This document shows, one piece after another, positions 9,648-17,469 of a stretch of 50,235 bases of DNA. This DNA is from Verrucomicrobiota bacterium. GTDB taxonomy: Bacteria; Verrucomicrobiota; Verrucomicrobiia; Limisphaerales; UBA9464. The stretch lies in contig VHCX01000023.1 in NCBI GenBank assembly GCA_016871615.1, forward strand, positions 1 to 50,235, read 5' to 3'. The translations under genes were made by a program, and so were the position numbers. Numbering within the stretch: position 1 is the stretch's first letter; each line of letters begins with the position of its first letter. The notes under the pieces were generated by a model. The model did no database searches. It worked only from the letters and a program-made list of their open reading frames with translations, and had not been told where the DNA came from.

Positions 9648-10127
9648 TCAGGTGCCGAGCTTGTCGCGGAGGGCCTTCACGACCTCGGGCGCCACGAATG
9701 GCGAGACATCGCCCTTGAGACGGGCCACCTCCTTGACCAGGCGTGAACTGAGGAAGGAGTAGGAATCCTTCGGCATCAGGAAGACCGTCTCGACGTTCTC
9801 GTTGAGCCGGCGGTTCATGAGAGCCAGCTGGAACTCGAACTCGAAGTCGCTGACGGCCCGCAGCCCGCGCACGACCGCGCAGGCCCCGTGGCGGACCACG
9901 TAGTCCACCAGCAGGCCCTCGAAGGTCTCCACCACCACGTTGCCCAAGCTGGACACCGCCGAGAGCGCCAGCCGCTTGCGCTCGTCCAGGCTGAAGAGCG
10001 GGTGCTTTCCCTCGTTCCTCGCGACGGCGAGGATGACCCGGTCGAACATCTTGGCCGCCCGCTGGACCACGTCGAGATGGCCGTTGGTGATGGGATCGAA
10101 ACTCCCCGGGTAGACGACGGTTCGCAT
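9648..10127 (-). CDS. coaD: Pantetheine-phosphate adenylyltransferase
   Basis: A 159-residue cytoplasmic enzyme that transfers an adenylyl group from ATP to 4'-phosphopantetheine to give dephospho-CoA, the penultimate step of coenzyme A synthesis. The nucleotidyltransferase signature GSFDPITNGHLD (residues 8-19) carries the HxGH-type site as NGHLD. RGLRAVSDFEFEFQLALMNR (about 88-107) is the conserved substrate-binding helix, and SSRLVKEVA (about 127-135) is the C-terminal nucleotide-binding motif. Length is exactly that of the bacterial family. ATG 10127 was chosen because it opens on MRTVVYPGSFDP; the open frame upstream is antisense to the CNNM genes. It is divergent from the CNNM cluster with only about 30 bp between. 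Confidence 0.97.
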   Translation of the reverse strand: MRTVVYPGSFDPITNGHLDVVQRAAKMFDRVILAVARNEGKHPLFSLDERKRLALSAVSSLGNVVVETFEGLLVDYVVRHGACAVVRGLRAVSDFEFEFQLALMNRRLNENVETVFLMPKDSYSFLSSRLVKEVARLKGDVSPFVAPEVVKALRDKLGT

Positions 10128-10155
10128 GCCGACGAGGGTACGGCATTCCCGGGGA

Positions 10156-11484
10156 ATGGAAAGCGGCCCGAGACGCGCCCGGACCCCGCCTCCGGGATTG
10201 AATGTCGGCGCCATTTCGGAGTCGATTGCCGCGTTGGCCTCCCTGCCCACAACCCCGCTGCTGGTCCCCATGGCCCTCGTCGCCGCGAGCTTCTTCTTCG
10301 CGCTGGCGGAGTCGGCGCTGTTTTCGCTGGGCACCTGGCGTGCGCGGCGGCTCGTCGAGTCGGGACGGCGCGGCAGCGAGAGGGTCGGGGCGTTGCTGGC
10401 CCAGCCCGCCGACGTCATCGCGGCCATCGCCCTCGGCAACACCCTTGCCAACGCGCTGCTCGTGGCGATGACCGTCACGGCCAGCCTCGAACTCGACCGC
10501 GGGATCCCCGGCCTGGGTTGGGCGGCGCTGGGGTTGTCCCTGCTGCTGCTCGGATGCGAGGTGACGCCCAAGGCCCTCGGCGTGCGCAGCCCGGAGTCCT
10601 GGGCCCTCCGTGTGGCCGAGCCGCTCTGGCTCTTCGTAAGCCTCACCCGCCCGGTTCGCCGTGTCGCCCAGGCCTGCGTCGACGCCATCGTCGAGCGGCT
10701 GGTGCCGCGTTCGACGAAGGCCCAGGCGGGCGTCTCGGACGACGAGTATGCCGACCTCATCGAGCTGGCCCACCAGCAGGGCACACTCGGGGCCGGCGAG
10801 AAGGAGATCCTGCTCCAGGTGCTCTCGCTGGACCAGCGCACCGCCGGGGACGTCATGCAGCCGAGGGCCCGCATGGTGCTGCTTCCGGACGACCTGCCCA
10901 TGGACCGGATGGTCGCCGAGGCCAGGCGGTCCGGACACCACTGGATACCGCTGTACGACGAGACCCCGGACAACGTGGTGGGCGTGCTGAACACCCGCAC
11001 CCTCCTGCTCGATCCCAGCCCGACGCCGGACCTCTTCATGGCGATGGAGTTCCCGTCGTTCATCCCGGAGAGCATGAACCTGCTGAAACTCTTCGAGTCG
11101 ATGCAGCGGCAGCACCGGGGGGTGGCCATCGTGCTCGACGAGTACGGCGGGACCGCCGGGCTCCTGACCCTCCAGGACATCCTCGCCTCCGTCGTCGGTC
11201 CCATCCGGCGCGAGGGCGAGGCCCGCGGCTTCGTCTTCGAGCGGATCGCCCCGGGACGCTGGCGCGTGCACGGGGCGATGCGGGTCGAGGATTTCCGGCG
11301 GGAGCATCCGGCGCTCAATCCCCCGGGCGACGTCGAGACGATGGCCGGCCTGGTCCTCTGGCTGGCCGATGTCGTCCCCGGGACCGGGGAGGTGTTCCGA
11401 TGCCAGGGCCTCCGGATCACCGTCCGTGCCGCGGATGAACGGCGCATCCGCGAGCTGCTCGTGGAGACGGAGGCACCCGCATGA
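10156..11484 (+). CDS. CNNM/CorC-type transmembrane protein 1 (DUF21, CBS pair, CorC_HlyC)
   Basis: A protein of about 442 residues of the CNNM/HlyC-CorC family, implicated in Mg2+ or other divalent cation transport. Order: a DUF21 membrane domain (about residues 38-190, with AASFFFALAESALFSL and NTLANALLVAMTV), an acidic linker (DDEYADLIELAHQQG), a CBS pair (about 215-345, with the characteristic IVLDEYGGTAGLLTLQDILASVVG) and a C-terminal CorC_HlyC domain (about 360-440). The start is uncertain: ATG 10126, ATG 10156, TTG 10198 and ATG 10270 are all in frame. I used 10156 because 10126 would overlap the divergent coaD start. The stop TGA overlaps the next gene's ATG (ATGA), so the three CNNM genes are probably co-translated. 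Confidence 0.88.
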   Translation: MESGPRRARTPPPGLNVGAISESIAALASLPTTPLLVPMALVAASFFFALAESALFSLGTWRARRLVESGRRGSERVGALLAQPADVIAAIALGNTLANALLVAMTVTASLELDRGIPGLGWAALGLSLLLLGCEVTPKALGVRSPESWALRVAEPLWLFVSLTRPVRRVAQACVDAIVERLVPRSTKAQAGVSDDEYADLIELAHQQGTLGAGEKEILLQVLSLDQRTAGDVMQPRARMVLLPDDLPMDRMVAEARRSGHHWIPLYDETPDNVVGVLNTRTLLLDPSPTPDLFMAMEFPSFIPESMNLLKLFESMQRQHRGVAIVLDEYGGTAGLLTLQDILASVVGPIRREGEARGFVFERIAPGRWRVHGAMRVEDFRREHPALNPPGDVETMAGLVLWLADVVPGTGEVFRCQGLRITVRAADERRIRELLVETEAPA

Positions 11485-12470
11485 GCCACGACGCGATGCA
11501 TTGGATCTCGATCGCGGGGTGGTTGCTCGTGTCGTTCTTCCTCTCGGGCATGGAGGCCGGCGTGTTCTCCCTCAGCCGTCTGCGGGTGCGGCAGCGCGCG
11601 CGGGCCGGCAGCGGCAATGCCCGGAGGCTGCTCGCCTACATGGACCGCCCGGAGGATTTCCTCTGGACCATCCTGGTCGGCAACACGGTGGCCAACTTCG
11701 CCGCCGTGGCGCTGATCCTGCAGGATCTCCAGGGGTGGTCCGGTGGGCGAGACTGGGCCCGGGTGCCGATGCTCCTGGCCACCGGTCTGGTGATCTACCT
11801 GGCCTGCGAGCTGTTGCCCAAGCGGCTCTTCCAGCGCATGCCCAACCGGCTGTGCCTCCTGCTGCTCCCGGTGTTCTCGGCGATCCACTGGCTCCTGTCG
11901 CCGGCGGTGTTCCTGGTGGGCCGCTTCGCCCAGGCTCTGCTCTGGGTGACCGGCGACCGAGCCCTGAGCGGCCGGCTCTTCGCGAACCGCGACGAACTCA
12001 AGGCGTTGATCCAGTCGAGCACGGGCGGCCTGTCGAAGACCGAGCGGTCGATCATCAACCGCGTGCTCGACGCCCAGAACCTGACCCTGTCCCGGGTGGC
12101 CCGGCCGATGGATGCCGTCCAGTCGGTCCCCGCGACGGCGACGGTCGACGAGATCCGGGACCTCTGCCGGCGCCGGGGCCACACTCGCATGCCCGTGTGG
12201 AACGGGACCGGGGCGGCCCGGAGGATCGAGGGCATCGTCAGCCTCAAGGACGTGCTCCACGGCAACCCGGCCGCCGGCCGGTCCACCGCGCGGGACTGGC
12301 TGCGTCCGGCGCTCTTCCTCGACGACTCGATGCGCATCGAGGAGGCCCTGCGCGCCTTCCAGCGGTCGGGCGAGCTTCTGGCCATCGTGCGCGGGCCCGG
12401 CGGCGCCGAGGTGGGCATCGTGAGCCTCTCCGACGTGCTCGGGGCCCTGTTCCTGGAGGTGGCCCCGTGA
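11481..12470 (+). CDS. CNNM/CorC-type transmembrane protein 2, without CorC_HlyC domain
   Basis: A 329-residue paralogue of its two neighbours. The DUF21 membrane domain (about residues 8-175) is clear: WLLVSFFLSGMEAGVFSLSR and NTVANFAAVALI, then YLACELLPKRLFQ where the family usually has a GEI.PK motif. A CBS pair follows (about 195-325, RVARPMDAVQSVP to VGIVSLSDVLGALF). The protein ends just after the second CBS, so the terminal CorC_HlyC domain found in genes 1 and 3 is absent. The DEYGG motif typical of the second CBS is replaced by RGPGGAEVG. The ATG overlaps the previous stop, and the TGA overlaps a GTG start of the next gene. It could be a partner subunit rather than an independent transporter; that is inference. 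Confidence 0.88.
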   Translation: MSHDAMHWISIAGWLLVSFFLSGMEAGVFSLSRLRVRQRARAGSGNARRLLAYMDRPEDFLWTILVGNTVANFAAVALILQDLQGWSGGRDWARVPMLLATGLVIYLACELLPKRLFQRMPNRLCLLLLPVFSAIHWLLSPAVFLVGRFAQALLWVTGDRALSGRLFANRDELKALIQSSTGGLSKTERSIINRVLDAQNLTLSRVARPMDAVQSVPATATVDEIRDLCRRRGHTRMPVWNGTGAARRIEGIVSLKDVLHGNPAAGRSTARDWLRPALFLDDSMRIEEALRAFQRSGELLAIVRGPGGAEVGIVSLSDVLGALFLEVAP

Positions 12471-13825
12471 GCAGCGAGCCGGCCTCGATGCTCCAGGTCG
12501 TGGGCAAGCTGTCCCTCGCGCTGGCGCTGGTGGCCTTCAACGGATTCTTCGTCGCCGCCGAGTTCGCGCTGGTGAAGATCCGCGACACGCAGCTCGAGGC
12601 CCACATCCGCCGGCGCCACCGCAGGGCGGGAATGGTCCGGCACATCCTCGCCAACCTCGACGGGTACCTGAGTGCCTGCCAGCTCGGCATCACCCTGGCC
12701 AGCCTCGCGCTGGGCTGGGTCGCGGAGCCGGTCTTCGCCGCGCTGCTCGAGCCCGTGTTCGGGTGGTTCCGCATCGAGTCGACCCAGCTGAGGCATGTCC
12801 TCTCCGCCTCGGTGGGCATCATGGTGGTGACGTTCTTCCACGTCGTGGTGGGCGAGCAGGCCCCCAAGTTCATCGCCATCAAGCGTCCCTTGCCCTCCTC
12901 CCTCTGGGTGGGCTACCCGCTGCACTGGTTCTACCTCGTCACCTACCCGCTGATCTGGGTGCTCAACCGGACCTCGCTCTGGGTGCTCGAGCGCCTGGGC
13001 ATCGAGTCGTCCGGGCATGGCGAGGAGCACTCCGAGGACGAGCTGCGCCTGATGCTGGGATCGACACTCGCCGCCGGCGGAAGCTCGGTGCTGGCCCGCG
13101 AGATCGTGCAGAACTCCCTCGACCTGGGACGGCGCCGTGCCCGGGAGGTGATGCGACCCCGGCGCGAGATCGTCACCCTCGACCAGCGCCGGCCGATCGC
13201 CGACTGCCTGAGGATCGCCGACGAGACCCGGTACTCGAGGTTCCCGCTCAGCGAGGATGGCGATCTGGACCGCCTGGTCGGGGTGGTGCACGTGAAGGAC
13301 ATCTACCTGCGACGGGATGCCGGGGGGTCGGCCACGGGCCTCCGTTCCACCTGCAAGCCGGTCATCTACGTGCCCGAGACGGCCCGTTTGGACCGCCTGC
13401 TCCAGCTCTTCCTCGACCGGCGGCTGCACCTCGCCATCGTGGTCGACGAGTACGGCACCACCACCGGCATGGTGACGCTGGAAAACGTCCTGGAGGAACT
13501 GGTCGGCCAGATCCAGGACGAGTTCGACCAGGAGAAACCCCGCATCGAGCCGGTGGCCGAGGGCCAGTGGCGCCTCGACGGAGCCCTGCCGCTCTTCGAG
13601 CTCTCGGAACTGGTCCGCGAGCCCGTGGAGGGCTCCGGGGCCCACACGGTCGGCGGCTGGATGACCGAGCGCCTGGGGGGGTTCGCCAAGGTGGGCGATT
13701 CGGTGTCCTTGGGGACCTTCCAGGTAAGCGTCTGCGAGATGGATGGACTGCGCGTGTCCCGGCTCCTGCTGTCCAGGGTGACCTCCGCGGCCCAGGCGGC
13801 CCAGGCGGCCCGGACCGATGGTTGA
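12467..13825 (+). CDS. CNNM/CorC-type transmembrane protein 3 (DUF21, CBS pair, CorC_HlyC)
   Basis: A 452-residue protein from a GTG start that overlaps the previous stop (GTGA); ATG at 12488 is the alternative. Domains: DUF21 (about residues 8-200), with ALVAFNGFFVAAEFALVKIR, CQLGITLASLALGWVAEP and FHVVVGEQAPKFIAI, all typical of the family; a CBS pair (about 220-345), with AREVMRPRREIVTL and IVVDEYGTTTGMVTLENVLE; and CorC_HlyC (about 360-440). Of the three paralogues it is closest to canonical bacterial CorC/YtfL-type proteins. The predicted location is the inner membrane with cytoplasmic CBS domains that may sense adenine nucleotides. Ion specificity cannot be deduced. Confidence 0.92.
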   Translation: MSSEPASMLQVVGKLSLALALVAFNGFFVAAEFALVKIRDTQLEAHIRRRHRRAGMVRHILANLDGYLSACQLGITLASLALGWVAEPVFAALLEPVFGWFRIESTQLRHVLSASVGIMVVTFFHVVVGEQAPKFIAIKRPLPSSLWVGYPLHWFYLVTYPLIWVLNRTSLWVLERLGIESSGHGEEHSEDELRLMLGSTLAAGGSSVLAREIVQNSLDLGRRRAREVMRPRREIVTLDQRRPIADCLRIADETRYSRFPLSEDGDLDRLVGVVHVKDIYLRRDAGGSATGLRSTCKPVIYVPETARLDRLLQLFLDRRLHLAIVVDEYGTTTGMVTLENVLEELVGQIQDEFDQEKPRIEPVAEGQWRLDGALPLFELSELVREPVEGSGAHTVGGWMTERLGGFAKVGDSVSLGTFQVSVCEMDGLRVSRLLLSRVTSAAQAAQAARTDG

Positions 13826-13866
13826 AGCCGCGAGGCCCGCCCGCGTCCGGCACCGCAGGGGGATGG

Positions 13867-14586
13867 TCAACCATCGGCCGGCCCGGTCCGCCGGGCGAGC
13901 CTCCATGCCGCCGAGGCGGCGAGGAGGAGGGTTCCTGCGAGGGCCGCTGCCATGGAGTGTCCGGCCGAGGCGAGGCCTGCGGTCTGGGCCCCGGTGAGGA
14001 CGATCCAGGCCAGGGCCGGCCAGGGATTGGGGGTCTCCGGGACCGGTTTCTTGACCAACCACCATACGCTCCCGCCCACGACGGCCACGGCGACCCCGGG
14101 CACGAGGGCCAGCAGGCGTTCCGGCCGCGGGGCCATGCCGGCGAGGGCGAGGCTCATCACCAGCGACAGGGACGCCAGCGCCGTGGTGCCCGTCAGCACG
14201 GCAACGCCGTAGCCCGGGCGACCCCGGCGGCTCCGGAGGAGGAGGCGCACCAGGCCCCGGGTGCACAGGATGTGGCTGAATCCCAGGAGGGCCGACAGGG
14301 CGAGGGCGGGTCGGGACGCACTCCCGAGCGCCGCCGTCACCGCGCCACCGCCGAGGGCGACCAGGATCGCGGAGGCGACCGTGTTCTGGCTGGGCAGCCA
14401 GCGGTGCGTGTCGAGAGCGATGGCGACCGTGAGCAGGGCCAGTCCCGCCGGGGAGACCGGGAACGGTGCCATCCCCGGGGGGGCCTCGAGGGCCAGCATC
14501 CCGGCCCAGGCGACCCACGCCACGGTTCGCCCGGCCCAACGGGCGGCGGGTGGGATGGGAGGCAGCGGCGTTCCGGCGGGGCGCAT
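13867..14586 (-). CDS. Hypothetical polytopic membrane protein
   Basis: A 239-residue protein of unknown family. About six to seven hydrophobic segments are visible (for example GRTVAWVAWAGMLAL, PAGLALLTVAIAL, TVASAILVALGGGAVTAAL, LTGTTALASLSLVMSLALAG, LLALVPGVAVAVVGGSVWWL, and AAALAGTLLLAASAAW near the C-terminus), with Arg-rich loops such as LVRLLLRSRRGRPG. I do not recognise a domain. ATG 14586 is my choice; ATG 14664 is in frame, adds 26 residues and has a G-rich stretch just upstream, so it is a serious alternative. It converges with the third CNNM gene and diverges from dapB across about 190 bp. Confidence 0.65.
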   Translation of the reverse strand: MRPAGTPLPPIPPAARWAGRTVAWVAWAGMLALEAPPGMAPFPVSPAGLALLTVAIALDTHRWLPSQNTVASAILVALGGGAVTAALGSASRPALALSALLGFSHILCTRGLVRLLLRSRRGRPGYGVAVLTGTTALASLSLVMSLALAGMAPRPERLLALVPGVAVAVVGGSVWWLVKKPVPETPNPWPALAWIVLTGAQTAGLASAGHSMAAALAGTLLLAASAAWRLARRTGPADG

Positions 14587-14772
14587 GGTGCGGGCACCAG
14601 TGAACCCCGGAACCGCTGGCGAGACCAAGCGCAGGTGTCGGGGGAGGGGGGCACGGCGTGACATCCCCCCGGGGCGGGTCTTGGCCTGCCTGGCTGGCGC
14701 CGCCTCGCCGACACGGGCGCCATGCCATCGGCCGTCTTGTTCCGGCGGATGGGCCCGGATAGCCTCGCCGAC

Positions 14773-15507
14773 GTGACGCGAATCCTCATCAACGGTTCCA
14801 AGGGTCGGATGGGCCAGGCGCTGCTCGCCTGCGCCAAGGACCATCCCGGTCTCCGGGTCGTCGCCGGACTCGACGTCGGCGATGATCTCGAGGCGGTCCT
14901 CCCGGGTGTCGACGCGGTGATCGACTTCACCCACCACGATGCCACGGCCGGGGTCGCCGCCCTGTGTGCCACGCACGGCAAGGCGCTGGTGATCGGCACC
15001 ACGGGGCACAGCGAGTCCGAGAAGGCGGCCATCCGGTCGGCCGCCATGCACATCCCGATGGTCTGGGCATCCAACTACTCGACCGGGGTCAACACCCTCT
15101 TCTGGCTCACCCGCAAGGCCGCGGAGATCCTGGGACCCTCCTTCGATCTCGAGGTCGTCGAGACGCATCACCGGCTGAAGAAGGATGCGCCCAGCGGCAC
15201 CGCCACGACCCTGCTGGAGATCCTCGGCGAGGTGCGCAAGGTCCAGCTCGAGGACGCGCTGCGCCATGGTCGCCACGGCATCGTCGGGGCACGGACACCG
15301 TCGGAGATCGGCATCCACGCGGTCCGCGGCGGCGATGTGGTCGGCGACCACACCGTGCTCTTCGCGGCGGTCGGGGAGCGTGTCGAGCTGACGCACAAGG
15401 CCAGCAGCCGCGAAACCTTCGCCCAGGGCGCGCTCCGGGCCTCGGCCTGGGTCGTGGGACGTCCGCCGGGCATCTACAGCATGCAGGACGTGCTGGGCCT
15501 GAGGTGA
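14773..15507 (+). CDS. dapB: 4-hydroxy-tetrahydrodipicolinate reductase
   Basis: A 244-residue cytoplasmic enzyme of the diaminopimelate/lysine pathway, reducing 4-hydroxy-tetrahydrodipicolinate with NAD(P)H. The N-terminal Rossmann motif is GSKGRMG (residues 8-14), a variant of GxxGxMG. Further signatures are VIDFTHHDA (49-57), VIGTTGHSE (73-81), the catalytic segment THHRLKKDAPSGTA (131-144, with His132/His133 and Lys137) and RGGDVVGDH (185-193). I chose GTG 14773 because the Rossmann strand begins immediately after it; ATG 14749 and 14722 would add residues with no family counterpart. The stop overlaps the GTG of folK (GTGA), so the two are likely translationally coupled. Confidence 0.96.
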   Translation: MTRILINGSKGRMGQALLACAKDHPGLRVVAGLDVGDDLEAVLPGVDAVIDFTHHDATAGVAALCATHGKALVIGTTGHSESEKAAIRSAAMHIPMVWASNYSTGVNTLFWLTRKAAEILGPSFDLEVVETHHRLKKDAPSGTATTLLEILGEVRKVQLEDALRHGRHGIVGARTPSEIGIHAVRGGDVVGDHTVLFAAVGERVELTHKASSRETFAQGALRASAWVVGRPPGIYSMQDVLGLR

Positions 15508-16121
15508 ATCCGCCCTCTTGCCAGTCGCCGACGACGCACGGGGGTTCGTGTCCGGCCACGGAGACCGGGGACCCGTCGGCGGCCGGAACCCGCCGGGTCG
15601 TGGTCGCCCTCGGTTCCAACCTCGGCGACCCGGTGGCCAATCTGCGGTGGGCGATGGACCGTCTCGAGGAGAGATCCGCCGCTCCGCTGCGACGCTCCTC
15701 GCTGTGGACCAGCACCCCGGTGGACTGCCCCCCGGGTTCGCCAGTCTTCGTCAATGCCGTGGCGATCCTCCGGCCCCTGCCCGGCGAATCGCCCGAATCG
15801 CTGCTCGACCACCTCCAAGCCCTCGAGCGCGAAGCGGGTCGCCGTCCGAAGGTGGTCCACAACGAATCCCGGATCCTCGATCTCGACCTCGTCGCCTGGG
15901 ACGACCGGATGCTGGACACGCCCCGCCTGGTGCTGCCGCATCCGCGGGCCACCGTCCGCCGGTTCGTGCTCCAGCCCTTGGCGGAACTGACGCCCGGGTT
16001 CCGGTTCCCGGGTGCGACCGCCACGGTCGCCGACCTCCTCCGTGTGCTGCCCCCGGATGATCAACTGAGGATCTTGGCCGACGCCGGCCCGGGAAGGTTC
16101 CCCGGCCCACCGCAGGATTGA
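15504..16121 (+). CDS. folK: 2-amino-4-hydroxy-6-hydroxymethyldihydropteridine pyrophosphokinase
   Basis: Folate pathway enzyme that transfers pyrophosphate from ATP to 6-hydroxymethyl-7,8-dihydropterin. Signatures: VVVALGSNLGDPVANL (about residues 32-47), SSLWTSTPVDCP, FVNAVAIL, and the signature block RILDLDLVAWDD (about 116-127) followed by LVLPHPRA. From the GTG at 15504, which overlaps dapB, the protein is 205 residues, about 30 longer than usual because of a low-complexity N-terminus with no family match. GTG 15600, just before the LGSN block, is possible but would clip the first strand. No folB or folP is adjacent. Confidence 0.93.
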   Translation: MNPPSCQSPTTHGGSCPATETGDPSAAGTRRVVVALGSNLGDPVANLRWAMDRLEERSAAPLRRSSLWTSTPVDCPPGSPVFVNAVAILRPLPGESPESLLDHLQALEREAGRRPKVVHNESRILDLDLVAWDDRMLDTPRLVLPHPRATVRRFVLQPLAELTPGFRFPGATATVADLLRVLPPDDQLRILADAGPGRFPGPPQD

Positions 16122-16154
16122 CGCCCGATCGATCCCGGGGAATCTCTGGAGATT

Positions 16155-17444
16155 GTGAGACACCAACCCATCGCCGCCGCCCTCTTCGCCAGGAACCGAC
16201 AGCGTCTCAAGGCCCTGTTGCCACCCGGGGCGCTGGTGATCCTCAACGCCAACGACGTGCTGCCCAGCAATGCGGACGGCAGCCTGCGTCTGGTGCCGAA
16301 CAGCGACCTGTTCTACCTGAGCGGCGTCGAGCAGGAGGAGACGGTGATGGTGCTCTTCCCGGATGCGGAGGACGAGCGCATGCGGGAGATGCTCTTCGTG
16401 CGGGAGACCAGCGAGCTGATCGCCATCTGGGAGGGCCACCGGCTCACCAAGGCCGAGGCAACCGGGGTGTCCGGGATCGGCACCGTCCATTGGACGGCCG
16501 AGTTGCCACGGTTCCTGCACCGGCTGATGTGCGAGGCCCGCTCGGTCTGGCTGAACACCAACGAGCACCGGCGTGCCGTCGTCGAGGTGCAGACCCGGGA
16601 TGCCCGGTTCATCCACGACCTGAAAGGCCGGTACCCGCTGCACGAGTTCCGGCGGCTCGCGCCGCTGCTCCACACCCTGCGTGGGGTCAAGGATCCCCTG
16701 GAGGTGGACCTGATCCGGCATGCCTGCGCGATCACCCGGGCCGGCTTCGAGCGGGTGTGCCGGTTTGTCGAGCCCGGCGTGAACGAATGCGAGGTCGAGG
16801 CCGAGTTCGCCCACGAGTTCATCCGGCGGCGGGCGGGTTTCGCCTACAACCCGATCATCGGCTCGGGACGCAACGCCTGCGTGCTGCACTACCTCGCGAA
16901 CGACCAGGCCTGCAAGGCGGGCGACATGCTGTTGCTGGATGTGGCCGCCTGCTATGCCAACTACAACTCGGACCTCACCCGCACGATCCCCGTGAGCGGG
17001 CGCTTCACCCGGCGCCAGCGGCAGGTCTATGATGCGGTGCTTCGGGTGCTGCGGGCCTCCATCGCCGGCCTCACGCCGGGCAAGCTCTGGAGCCGGTGGC
17101 AGTCGGAGGCCGAGGACCTCGTGGCCGCCGAGTGCGTGGGGCTCGGCCTGCTGAAGCCCAAGGATCTCAAGGTGAAGGTCTCCGATCCGTCGAGGAAGCC
17201 GGTGAAGAAGTGGTTCATGCACGGCAACGGGCATCCCATCGGGCTCGACGTCCACGACCTTGGGCACATGAACGAGCCGTTCGCCCCGGGCTGGGTGATG
17301 ACGGTCGAACCGGCCATCTACATCCCCGGGGAGGACCTCGCGGTGCGCCTGGAGAACGACGTGCTGATCACCGAGGACGGCCCGGTCGACCTGATGGCCG
17401 ACATCCCGATCGAGGCCGAGGAGATCGAGGCCCTGATGCGCTGA
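16155..17444 (+). CDS. pepP: Xaa-Pro aminopeptidase (M24B, aminopeptidase P)
   Basis: A 429-residue dinuclear metallopeptidase removing N-terminal residues before proline. An AMP_N domain (about residues 5-135) carries SDLFYLSGVEQEETVMVLFP. The pita-bread catalytic domain (about 180-425) contains all expected metal ligands: Asp262 and Asp273 (LLLDVAACYANYNSDLTRT), His360 (HGNGHPIGLDVHD, with His356 and His367 auxiliary), Glu385 (MTVEPAIY) and Glu400 (RLENDVLIT). The GTG start at 16155 is preceded by GGAG at about the right spacing, deciding the start. It lies 33 bp after folK on the same strand and converges with the hybrid kinase gene, 25 bp away. Confidence 0.95.
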   Translation: MRHQPIAAALFARNRQRLKALLPPGALVILNANDVLPSNADGSLRLVPNSDLFYLSGVEQEETVMVLFPDAEDERMREMLFVRETSELIAIWEGHRLTKAEATGVSGIGTVHWTAELPRFLHRLMCEARSVWLNTNEHRRAVVEVQTRDARFIHDLKGRYPLHEFRRLAPLLHTLRGVKDPLEVDLIRHACAITRAGFERVCRFVEPGVNECEVEAEFAHEFIRRRAGFAYNPIIGSGRNACVLHYLANDQACKAGDMLLLDVAACYANYNSDLTRTIPVSGRFTRRQRQVYDAVLRVLRASIAGLTPGKLWSRWQSEAEDLVAAECVGLGLLKPKDLKVKVSDPSRKPVKKWFMHGNGHPIGLDVHDLGHMNEPFAPGWVMTVEPAIYIPGEDLAVRLENDVLITEDGPVDLMADIPIEAEEIEALMR

Positions 17445-17469
17445 CGGGGGCGTGGGCCCGCGGCCGGAC

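Noticed and set aside
14702-14772. GCCTCGCCGAC repeated 60 bp apart (14702-14712 and 14762-14772) before dapB, considered as an operator
   Set aside because: It is an 11-base match in very GC-rich DNA, not palindromic, and the second copy touches the GTG start. Chance is a sufficient explanation.
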